Below are positions 54,567 to 62,777 of a stretch of DNA of 64,000 nt, piece by piece. The stretch is from contig NZ_AP018686.1 of assembly GCF_002218045.2 (NCBI RefSeq), positions 1,105,910-1,169,909 of the forward strand, read 5' to 3'. The DNA is from Vibrio rumoiensis (GTDB lineage: Bacteria > Pseudomonadota > Gammaproteobacteria > Enterobacterales > Vibrionaceae). How positions within the stretch are numbered: position 1 is the stretch's first letter; every line of letters begins with the position of its first letter. The notes under the pieces were generated by a model, which searched no databases, was not told the origin of the DNA, and was given only the letters and a program-made list of their open reading frames with translations. The position numbers were made by a program, and so were the translations under genes.

Positions 54567-57500
54567 CTAAGCTGATGGATTAGAGGTGGACATCGCCACT
54601 TGAGAAAAACGATATAGGTAATGCGGTCCGCCGGCTTTCGGACCTGTGCCAGATAACCCTTGTCCACCAAATGGTTGAACCCCTACCACCGCACCAACTT
54701 GATCGCGATTGATGTAGCAATTTCCGACACGCGCTTGCTTTTCAATCCAGCGATACGTCGTTTCGTTACGGCTATGCACCCCCATGGTTAAACCAAAGCC
54801 CGTTTGATTAATATCTTTTACCACTTGAGCCAATTGATTCGCTTTAAAACGAATAATATGAAGAATAGGACCGAATTTTTCCTCTTTAAGGGCTTGAATA
54901 TTATCGATTTCAATAGCGGTTGGTGGAACAAAATCCCCTCGTTGACACACTTCAGATAGCGGTAATTCAATGACGATACGTTGGGTTTGTTTCATATTCT
55001 CTATATGAGCAAGCAGTTTATCTTTGGCGGTTTGATCAATCACCGGACCAACATCGGTTTGATGTAGATAAGGCAAACCAACCGATAGTTCCTGCATTCC
55101 CCCTTTAATCAACTCAATAACGCGATCAGCAATATCTTCTTGTACATAGAGCACACGCAGAGCAGAACAACGCTGTCCAGCCGAAGCAAAAGCCGAACGT
55201 AGTACATCACGTACCACTTGCTCAGGAAGAGCGGTACTATCCACAATCATGGCATTTTGCCCGCCTGTTTCCGCAATAAAAGGAACCGGTTTTGCGTCAC
55301 GTTGCGCCAATGTGTGGTTAATACGTTGGGCTGTTGGAGTAGAGCCCGTAAACGCAACCCCAGCAATAGCAGGATGAGACGTTAATGCTTGACCAATTTC
55401 AGCGCCATTACCAGGCAGTAATTGAATCACACCTTCAGGGAAACCCGCTTCTAGCATCAACTCAACGGCTCGAGCAGCAATTAAGCTCGTCTGTTCAGCA
55501 GGTTTGGCTATGACGGTGTTGCCACTGACTAAAGCCGCAGTGATTTGACCAAGGAAAATCGCCAGTGGGAAGTTCCATGGGCTAATACAGACAAACACGC
55601 CATGCCCTTCACGATGAATCACTCGCTCTAATCCATCAAAACCCAATTGTTTCTGAGGGCTAAAAGTACTGTCTTGCTTAGCGTAGAAGCGACAGAAGTC
55701 TACCGCTTCACGAACTTCATCAATACTATCGTGTATGGTTTTCCCAGCTTCTTTATGACAAATCGCCACCAGTTCAGCCAAATGATCTTCTAATAGATCC
55801 GCTAAACGGTCTAATTTCTCTGAACGCACTTGGTAACCAGCCTTGTTCCACTCATGGAAGCATGACTGAGATACCTCAATTGCTTCGGAAACATGATCAA
55901 GGTTAGAAAACACCACAGATCCCAGCGAGATCTTTCTATCATAAGGCGCAGTCACCGATTGGATCTTGGCATGGACAGCATTTTCATCCTTGATCATGCT
56001 TTCGTAATATCGCTTACCCGCAATGATAGGACCCGCTTGCCAGGTTTGAGCCAACCAATGTTCCACTTGCGCTTCAAATGGTTCAAGCTCACTTTGAATA
56101 TCAATATTGACGCCATAGGAATTCTTACGATCAGAGAAAATCGCTGGCGGTAAAGGAATCGCTGGGTTGTTATATTCTTGATGAGCCATCAATGTATCAA
56201 CGGGATGTTGGTTTAACGTCGCAATTGGGCAGCGAGCATCCACTAAACGATGCACAAACGAACTATTAGCACCATTTTCCAATAAGCGGCGAACCAGATA
56301 AGGAAGTAAGTCTTTGTGACTGCCTACTGGAGCGTAAATTCGCACTGACTGCTTGAACGCTTTCATCGCATGTTCATACAATGAATCTCCCATGCCATGT
56401 AAACGCTGGAATTCGTAATCTTTATGTTCAGACATCGTGGCAATCGCGCTCACTGTATGCGCATTATGGCTAGCAAATTGTGGAAAGATATTGCCACGAA
56501 CATGTTCACTTAATAAGAAACGCGCACAGGCAAGATAAGCGACATCGGTGGCTTCTTTACGAGTGTAAACCGGATAGTTTGAGTAACCTGCCTGCTGAGA
56601 CCATTTGATTTCACTGTCCCAATACGCACCTTTTACCAAACGTAGCGGAATAAGGTCGCCTTGCTCTTTGGCGAGTGCGTTTAGCCAAACCAAAACTGGT
56701 AGCGCGCGTTTAGAGTAGGCTTGAATCACTAAACCAAATTTACCCCACCCTTTCGCAGCGTCACTACGATAAAGCTTTTCAAATAACTCTAAAGACATTT
56801 CAAGGCGATCGGCTTCTTCTGCATCAATGGTCAGCGCCACACCAAGTTGTCTTGCTTGAACAATCAACTGCTCAACAGTCGCAAATAACTCCGTCATCAC
56901 TCGGGCTTTATTGGCGACTTCATAACGTGGGTGCAAAGCCGATAACTTGATGGAAACCGAAGGCGCGGGACTAATCGAATGATCAAATTTGTCATTCCCC
57001 ACTGCAGTAATCGCCATTAAGTAATCATTAAAGTACTTTTGCGAATCTTGAGTGGTGAGCGCTGCCTCGCCTAACATATCGTAAGAATAGGTATAACCTT
57101 TATCGCGCATAGTCTTGCCATTCTTTTGCGCTTCAGCAATCGTGCGACCGAGCACAAATTGATGGCCCATAATTTTCATCGCTTGATGCATCGCCTTACG
57201 AATCACCGGCTCAGACATTTTGTTAACCAAACGATTCAAGCCTTGAGTTGGACTTTGCGCTTCTGATTCTTTCAAGCCGATAACTTTACCGGTCAGCATT
57301 AATCCCCAAGTCGAAGCGTTAACAAACACAGAATCCGAATTTTTAAGGTGAGATTTCCAATCTGCCACGCTCAGTTTGTCGCGAATCAATGCATCGGCGG
57401 TCGCCGCATCTGGAATACGCATTAACGCTTCCGCCAGACACATTAATAAAATACCTTCGTGAGTATCTAAGCTGTATTCAAGCAAAAGCGCATCAATCAT

Positions 57501-57716
57501 TTGCACTGACTTCTTATCAGCACGAATGGTTTTAATAAGCTCGGTAGTTTGCGTTTCTATCGATTGCTTTTCCTGATCACTAGGCATTGCTAATGGTAAA
57601 AGCTGCTTCAGCCAAGTCGATTCATCGACCATATATAAAGGAGAGATTAACGCCCACAGTTGATTTAAGGGCTGTTGATTAAATTCCGTTTTCAACACAT
57701 CTGTTGCAGTAAACAT
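54567..57716 (-). CDS. putA: Bifunctional proline dehydrogenase / P5C dehydrogenase PutA
   Basis: 1049 residues: a proline dehydrogenase barrel (about 90-480; ALTIDAEEADRLEMSLELFE, RLVKGAYWDSEIKW) and a P5C dehydrogenase domain (about 540-1030) with catalytic Glu near 815 (AETGGQNAMIVD) and Cys near 850 (AGQRCSALRVLY). It oxidises proline to glutamate with FAD then NAD. The E. coli-type N-terminal DNA-binding ribbon-helix-helix is missing, so it cannot self-repress; control probably comes from another factor. Confidence 0.95.
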   Translation of the reverse strand: MFTATDVLKTEFNQQPLNQLWALISPLYMVDESTWLKQLLPLAMPSDQEKQSIETQTTELIKTIRADKKSVQMIDALLLEYSLDTHEGILLMCLAEALMRIPDAATADALIRDKLSVADWKSHLKNSDSVFVNASTWGLMLTGKVIGLKESEAQSPTQGLNRLVNKMSEPVIRKAMHQAMKIMGHQFVLGRTIAEAQKNGKTMRDKGYTYSYDMLGEAALTTQDSQKYFNDYLMAITAVGNDKFDHSISPAPSVSIKLSALHPRYEVANKARVMTELFATVEQLIVQARQLGVALTIDAEEADRLEMSLELFEKLYRSDAAKGWGKFGLVIQAYSKRALPVLVWLNALAKEQGDLIPLRLVKGAYWDSEIKWSQQAGYSNYPVYTRKEATDVAYLACARFLLSEHVRGNIFPQFASHNAHTVSAIATMSEHKDYEFQRLHGMGDSLYEHAMKAFKQSVRIYAPVGSHKDLLPYLVRRLLENGANSSFVHRLVDARCPIATLNQHPVDTLMAHQEYNNPAIPLPPAIFSDRKNSYGVNIDIQSELEPFEAQVEHWLAQTWQAGPIIAGKRYYESMIKDENAVHAKIQSVTAPYDRKISLGSVVFSNLDHVSEAIEVSQSCFHEWNKAGYQVRSEKLDRLADLLEDHLAELVAICHKEAGKTIHDSIDEVREAVDFCRFYAKQDSTFSPQKQLGFDGLERVIHREGHGVFVCISPWNFPLAIFLGQITAALVSGNTVIAKPAEQTSLIAARAVELMLEAGFPEGVIQLLPGNGAEIGQALTSHPAIAGVAFTGSTPTAQRINHTLAQRDAKPVPFIAETGGQNAMIVDSTALPEQVVRDVLRSAFASAGQRCSALRVLYVQEDIADRVIELIKGGMQELSVGLPYLHQTDVGPVIDQTAKDKLLAHIENMKQTQRIVIELPLSEVCQRGDFVPPTAIEIDNIQALKEEKFGPILHIIRFKANQLAQVVKDINQTGFGLTMGVHSRNETTYRWIEKQARVGNCYINRDQVGAVVGVQPFGGQGLSGTGPKAGGPHYLYRFSQVAMSTSNPSA

Positions 57717-57892
57717 GCATTTTCCTCATACAAATCGGAACAAGTTTTGTGGATAGTCTTAATTAACCGAAGTGTAGTGTGAAAAACACAATCATAATTG
57801 TTTAAATCTCCGTTTCATTTGTCAAAAAGAATGCTTAGAAACAAAAAACCAACAAGATCACACAATTTAATCACAATGAAAGGGAAATCAGT

Positions 57893-58681
57893 TTAACGCT
57901 GCTTACGAAAAGTAGAAGGTGACATGCCGATAATACGGGTAAAACTGTGAGTAAATACGCTCTGATCCGAAAAGCCAACCATTGCAGCAATATTGCCAAA
58001 ACTATACTGCCCTTCTTTGATTAAACGCTTTGCATCTTCCATTCGTTTCATTAACACATATTGATGTGGTGTCACACCAACCTGAGCTTTGAATAACAGA
58101 TGAAATTGGCTTTCACCAAGGAATGAGCAAGCTGCTAAATCGGAAACGGTAATTTTTGACGCTAAGTGTTGGTGAATATAGCGATCGATCAATTCCATAT
58201 TTAAGCGATGGCCTTTTTTATACATCTCAAATTTCTTAATATGGCGATTCAATAAAGCGATGATGGTATCTTGGCAAGCGCGACATAATAGTAAGTCGTC
58301 AGGGCTCGATTTGATCTCTTGCACTAACATTTGAATTAGCTGCTGAATTTGGAAATCTAATTGGAAATAAACTTCTTCGGAAAGTAGATCGTCGAGCAAA
58401 TGCGCAACAGACGAGTCCGACTGGCTAATATCTAAAAAATTAAGCACCAGAATATCGGATGCACCAATCCCACCAAAGCTGTGCTCAGAAGAAGCACGAA
58501 CAATACACCCTTGCCCTGGGCCTATTAAATTGACCTCACCTTCTACATCAAATTCAGCTCGACCAGATAGGCCAATCACGATTTGAGTATAGTCGTGCTG
58601 GTGGCGATCCATGTGACTCGGTAAAGTGATCACTTGCGCAGGTTTTGGTGATTCAGGGTGAAGCTCATCAAAGGTAGGCAT
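57893..58681 (-). CDS. AraC-family regulator, candidate put regulator
   Basis: 262 residues: N-terminal cupin domain (DRHQHDYTQIVIGLSGRAEF) and C-terminal AraC double helix-turn-helix (VSDLAACSFLGESQFHLLFK; AAMVGFSDQSVFTHSFTRII). It lies directly upstream of putA on the same strand (176 bp). Because PutA lacks its own DNA-binding domain, this gene is the best local candidate for proline control. That assignment is from position. Confidence 0.82.
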   Translation of the reverse strand: MPTFDELHPESPKPAQVITLPSHMDRHQHDYTQIVIGLSGRAEFDVEGEVNLIGPGQGCIVRASSEHSFGGIGASDILVLNFLDISQSDSSVAHLLDDLLSEEVYFQLDFQIQQLIQMLVQEIKSSPDDLLLCRACQDTIIALLNRHIKKFEMYKKGHRLNMELIDRYIHQHLASKITVSDLAACSFLGESQFHLLFKAQVGVTPHQYVLMKRMEDAKRLIKEGQYSFGNIAAMVGFSDQSVFTHSFTRIIGMSPSTFRKQR

Positions 58682-58702
58682 AGTCCATTATATCCTTTGC
58701 TT

Positions 58703-58736
58703 CACTTGATCATCGTTCCGAAACGATGATCAAGTG
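58703..58736. repeat. Perfect 15-bp inverted repeat with GATC
   Basis: CACTTGATCATCGTT (58703-58717), four-base spacer, AACGATGATCAAGTG (58722-58736). It lies between pdxH and the AraC gene; there is no T-tract on the minus strand, so it is not a typical terminator. Each arm contains ATGATCAAG-like sequence (see findings). Confidence 0.85.
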
Positions 58737-58769
58737 TGTCTATTTTACGGTTAAATGCCGCTCAATAAT

Positions 58770-59414
58770 TTATGGTGCTAAACGAGAGATATCCCAGCTG
58801 GTAGGCGATGCATCTTGTTTGCTATACACAAAGCGATCATGAAGACGATGTTCTCCCCCTTGCCAAAATTCAATCGTATCGACTTTGACACGATAGCCGC
58901 CCCAAAAAGTCGGTACAGGAATTTTACCTTCAGCAAACTTGGCTTTGAGTTCCATGTATTTACCTTCTAATACACTACGGGCAGAAATACGGCTACTTTG
59001 CTTACTCGCCCAAGCCGCTAACTGACTTTCTTTTGGTCGCGAAGTGAAGTACTTCATGTTTTCCATCGCAGTTAACTTTTCAACCGTACCAGTAATATGA
59101 ACTTGCCTTTCCATTGAGTGCCATGGGAAATGTAGACTAATGCGATTATTGTGCTGTAAGTGTTGCGCTTTACGGCTACCTAAATTGGTATAAAACACGA
59201 ATCCATCATCATCGACATTTTTCAACAATACAATGCGTTGGAATGGTTGACCATGTTCATCCACCGTTGCTACCGTCATCGCCGTCGGATCGGATAAGCC
59301 AGATTCGATCGCTTGCTGTAGCCATAAATTAAATTGCTCGACAGGATTGTCTGCTAGATCTGAACGTTTTAAGGCGTTCATCGCATACTCACGGCGCATA
59401 TCAGAAAGTTTCAT
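58770..59414 (-). CDS. pdxH: Pyridoxamine/pyridoxine 5'-phosphate oxidase
   Basis: 214 residues, FMN enzyme making pyridoxal 5'-phosphate. Clear motifs: LSDMRREYAMNALKRSDLAD, QRIVLLKNVDDDGFVFYTNL, SRKAQHLQHNNRISLHFPWH, EFWQGGEHRLHDRFVY. Full length with normal start at 59414. Confidence 0.96.
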   Translation of the reverse strand: MKLSDMRREYAMNALKRSDLADNPVEQFNLWLQQAIESGLSDPTAMTVATVDEHGQPFQRIVLLKNVDDDGFVFYTNLGSRKAQHLQHNNRISLHFPWHSMERQVHITGTVEKLTAMENMKYFTSRPKESQLAAWASKQSSRISARSVLEGKYMELKAKFAEGKIPVPTFWGGYRVKVDTIEFWQGGEHRLHDRFVYSKQDASPTSWDISRLAP

Positions 59415-59511
59415 GTATTTTCCCTAATTCTCTTTTTTATTATTTTGCGCTTAACGCCTAGTGAATTCAAGACGCATCAGGTGCGATCGGCTATATGAAC
59501 TCAATGACCAA

Positions 59512-59526
59512 GTTTACAGTGTAAAT
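59512..59526. other. parS2-type centromere site
   Basis: GTTTACAGTGTAAAT, perfect parS2 core, in the gap between pdxH and tmcA. It forms a pair with the site 35 bp to the right. Confidence 0.87.
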
Positions 59527-59546
59527 CGAGTAAATAGCCTTTAATG

Positions 59547-59561
59547 ATTTACACTGTAAAT
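59547..59561. other. parS2-type centromere site overlapping tmcA stop
   Basis: ATTTACACTGTAAAT, perfect core and palindromic flanks. On the minus strand it encodes the last residues of TmcA (Phe-Thr-Val) and the TAA stop. Confidence 0.87.
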
Positions 59562-61696
59562 TGCTGTAACCATTGTCGCAATTGTTGCTCAATCTGTTTT
59601 CTCCCGGCCAGTTTATATTTAACTGAAACCGTCTGCCATGAATGAAATAGTAATACCTTATCAATCACAACAGAGATAAGATCGCTCCCCCCCTTGCTCT
59701 GTTGAGCTAGTTCTGAAAATGGATTCACTTGTGATAAATACTCGATAACAAATCGACTATACCAAGGTACAACCGATTCAAAACTATTGCCGCCCAAAGC
59801 AAAATTAGCCAACATGGGTGAAAGCGATAATGGTGCTGAAGTCTTTTCTGGTTGTAACAATAAACTCGCTAATGTGTCATGTTCAACATCTTGGTATTGC
59901 AACGGAAGAACGCGCTGAAAATTATCGCAACAATTCAAAACAGCTTGCTTAATCCAGACTTCAGATTGCTCAGATAATGCTTGAACCATAAATACCGAAT
60001 AACAACCACTTGCATGATCACGACGCGTTCCAACTGAAACCAAATCAAATTCCTTCTTCCAGAAATTGACTAATTCAGCACTTGCGCCAAAACTCACCGA
60101 TAAAAAATCAACCTGACTCTTTTGCTTTGCCGAGGTTAATTGTTTTTGTAATAGCTGTAGAACAAAGCGACCAACCCCGCCCCCTTGCCAATGTTGGTCA
60201 ATCGCAATTCGCATAATACGAGCCGATGTTTGTTCCGCAGGCTGATTCATCGATAAATGATTGGTAAGATAGGACGCGGCTAAGTGCCCTTTTGGTCGGC
60301 GAACGCCTAACTGAATATCTTTAATCAATGGCTCATCTAATCCACCTTCAAAGGCAACTAACAAGCAGCCAATCACTTGCGGCTTATTTAGCTTCTCATT
60401 TAATGGTGAGTAACAGACTTGGTAAACTTGAATATCATCAGAGGCTAAAACTTGCATCACATCATTGGGCGATGTTTGATAATGGGCAGTGACTAACAAA
60501 CTAAATATAGAACGAAATAATTCCGCATCATTAATGAGTTCTTGCTTCGATACACAACAAAGATTTATATGAGAAAAATCCAATGACTTAGAATTGACTC
60601 GATGCAAAGATGTTTTTTTATACTCAGTCTCATCATCCACATTAAGCAAGAATGTCTCAAACGACCAATTCTCTAATGGATCATTTTCCGCCCATCGAAT
60701 AGGTTGAGTCAGTTCTAGGTGTCTCCATCCCGGACGGTGTTGATTCAACCACTGCATAAATTTAATTGAAAAACCACGACCACAGCCTTCATAACCATGA
60801 ATGGTTGAGCTGAACACTAAGCGATGAAAACGATTAACGAAATTTTTCAGCATAGGTAACGGAAGTGCAGCCGCTTCATCAACAAAAACAACATCGGCTT
60901 CTACATCAGTAATATTCAGTTCATCAGGAGCAACAAAGCGCAACCTTGAACCATTAGAAAGAACCCATTCCGTACGTGTTTTAGATACCCAATTGAAATC
61001 CCCAACCAACTTATCTGCGAAAGAAAATAATGGCGATAGCGCATTGATAGAAGGAGCCGTAACGACGATTGTCATCACTCGCCCAGACATCAACTTCACC
61101 GCGGCCATACCTAAACTCGCCGTTTTGCCGCGTCCTCGATTAGCATTTAAAACCAGAGGTCGACGACGATGGCCAGTGACGACCTTCTCAATCGCTTCGA
61201 TAGATTTGGATTGTTGATTATCTCGATTAAGAGTCGGCGAAACCCCATCAAACTCGGCATCATCAACTGGTGAATATTGATGAGAAAGGCTATCGACACT
61301 TGGCCAACGTTTGAAGTGTTGCGCGAGCCATTGAGTTTGGTTGGTATCAGGTAAAGATTCAAAATGAATAATGAAAAGAATGCCCCCTCCCATTAATGCT
61401 CCAAGAGCCGCATTAAAACTGTTGGCGTCAAACCCTGCACTAAAATCAACAACGAGCAACTCTACCTCTTGTCCAAGTAACCTCTGACCTTGTTTAAACG
61501 TATAATGTGGGCCATTAAATAAAGGCTGATGACCACCGAGCCACGCCGTTCTTGTGATATCAATCTTCTGCTGCTGAATAAATTGTTCTAATAGCAAACC
61601 GGCTTCGCCATCATTTAACTGTAATTGCACAGCAAAACGTTTATGGGCAAGACGCAACTGAGAAGACAAGGTACTGAGGTATTTGAGTGCTGACAT
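59549..61696 (-). CDS. tmcA: tRNA(Met) cytidine acetyltransferase TmcA
   Basis: 715 residues from the ATG at 61696 (MSALKYLSTL). The frame extends to 61759, but that part overlaps the parB terminator. The ATP-dependent helicase domain has Walker A NANRGRGKT (184-192) and DEAA (273-276); a GNAT acetyltransferase domain follows (SARIMRIAIDQHWQGGGVGR) and then a tRNA-binding tail. It makes ac4C34 in elongator tRNA-Met. Its C-terminal codons lie in a parS2 site. Confidence 0.94.
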   Translation of the reverse strand: MSALKYLSTLSSQLRLAHKRFAVQLQLNDGEAGLLLEQFIQQQKIDITRTAWLGGHQPLFNGPHYTFKQGQRLLGQEVELLVVDFSAGFDANSFNAALGALMGGGILFIIHFESLPDTNQTQWLAQHFKRWPSVDSLSHQYSPVDDAEFDGVSPTLNRDNQQSKSIEAIEKVVTGHRRRPLVLNANRGRGKTASLGMAAVKLMSGRVMTIVVTAPSINALSPLFSFADKLVGDFNWVSKTRTEWVLSNGSRLRFVAPDELNITDVEADVVFVDEAAALPLPMLKNFVNRFHRLVFSSTIHGYEGCGRGFSIKFMQWLNQHRPGWRHLELTQPIRWAENDPLENWSFETFLLNVDDETEYKKTSLHRVNSKSLDFSHINLCCVSKQELINDAELFRSIFSLLVTAHYQTSPNDVMQVLASDDIQVYQVCYSPLNEKLNKPQVIGCLLVAFEGGLDEPLIKDIQLGVRRPKGHLAASYLTNHLSMNQPAEQTSARIMRIAIDQHWQGGGVGRFVLQLLQKQLTSAKQKSQVDFLSVSFGASAELVNFWKKEFDLVSVGTRRDHASGCYSVFMVQALSEQSEVWIKQAVLNCCDNFQRVLPLQYQDVEHDTLASLLLQPEKTSAPLSLSPMLANFALGGNSFESVVPWYSRFVIEYLSQVNPFSELAQQSKGGSDLISVVIDKVLLFHSWQTVSVKYKLAGRKQIEQQLRQWLQQFTV

Positions 61697-61742
61697 GCAT
61701 ATTTCTAAATTTAAAATCAATGAAGTAAGCATATCACAGAGA

Positions 61743-61769
61743 TAAAAAAAGCCGCACAAATGGCGGCTT
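61743..61769 (-). terminator. Terminator of parAB
   Basis: AAGCCGC (61749-61755) and GCGGCTT (61763-61769); the A-run 61744-61750 is the minus-strand T-tract. It lies 31 bp after the parB stop. Confidence 0.9.
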
Positions 61770-61799
61770 AATAATAAATAAGGAGGACTTGGCTCAAAA

Positions 61800-62777
61800 T
61801 TACTGCGTTAATTTACCTTGGACATAAGACAAGATTTCTTGCATCAATTCATCATCGACCTTTTTTAGAGAAAGTGATAAGTTAGCCCCTTTACGAGTAT
61901 AGCTTACCCGCCCTTTCACTAACTCAACTTTATCTGAAGCCGCTTCTTTTTTCGTTGGAACCAGCTCTTCAATCCACGCTTCTAGCTGACTTGACACTTC
62001 TTTGGTTAAACGAGCCACACCTTGAGATTGTGAATGTTGCCAAATTGCACCATGCTCATTACGACACTTCTCAAGCAATATTTCTTGCGACTTTTGCGGC
62101 AATGAAAAATACTGTTTATGCAGTTTAACGATAGTCGGACGACCAACATCGCTCACATTTGGGTAAGCTTGTAATAAAGCCAATGGTAAAGCCGCTGCTT
62201 TCAACGCCCCACTCACCAACGCTTCACTACATTGGAACATTTGAGCGAGTGCTTTTTGATCTTCAGCAGCACCAGAATCTAATTTCGCTTGCATCTCACG
62301 GCCACGTTCATATAAAGACAGTGGTTTATGTGCATTCGCTACATCAGATAAAAACTTCGCGTGATCCGATTGAATATCATCAGCAACATAAATAAGAAAA
62401 TCTTTTTGCGCCAAAATACACGACATACGACGACGGCTACCGTCAAGGACTTCAATTTTCCCTTCAGCATTACGTCGACCAACTGCAGGATATTGCTGAC
62501 CACGCTCTTTCAGCGTAACTAAAATGTCAGATAAAGCATGCTCATTTAAAAATGATTGTTCACGTGAATTCTCAGCAAACACCACCGTTTGGCTTTCAAT
62601 CTCGTCAGCCGGAATCGACATTAATTCAAAGGCAACCAAATCTTGTCCAGCAATCGCCAGTTCAATCACTTGTGCTTTTTCCTTTACCGCTGCTTGAGCT
62701 TCCACAGGAGAAGTCGCACGGCGCTTATTCGCTTTACCAAATAATTTAGCATTTAATTCGGAAGTTTTAATCGCCAT
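61800..62777 (-). CDS. parB2: ParB2, chromosome II centromere-binding protein
   Basis: 325 residues: the N-terminal ParB/Srx CTPase domain (ILVTLKERGQQYPAVGRRNA; DGSRRRMSCILAQKDFLIYV), the central helix-turn-helix (AEDQKALAQMFQCSEALVSG), and a C-terminal dimerisation region. Its length and its partner ParA class fit vibrio chromosome II ParB rather than chromosome I ParB. It should spread from the five parS2 sites found here. Start overlaps parA stop by 1 bp (TAATG). Confidence 0.92.
   Translation of the reverse strand: MAIKTSELNAKLFGKANKRRATSPVEAQAAVKEKAQVIELAIAGQDLVAFELMSIPADEIESQTVVFAENSREQSFLNEHALSDILVTLKERGQQYPAVGRRNAEGKIEVLDGSRRRMSCILAQKDFLIYVADDIQSDHAKFLSDVANAHKPLSLYERGREMQAKLDSGAAEDQKALAQMFQCSEALVSGALKAAALPLALLQAYPNVSDVGRPTIVKLHKQYFSLPQKSQEILLEKCRNEHGAIWQHSQSQGVARLTKEVSSQLEAWIEELVPTKKEAASDKVELVKGRVSYTRKGANLSLSLKKVDDELMQEILSYVQGKLTQ

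Noticed and set aside
57770..57800. CRP site upstream of putA
   Set aside because: GTGTGAAAAACACAATC is partly palindromic but lacks the second TCACA half at the right spacing.
58703..58736. Palindrome as an intrinsic terminator of pdxH
   Set aside because: No T-run follows on the minus strand; kept as a repeat with an open function.
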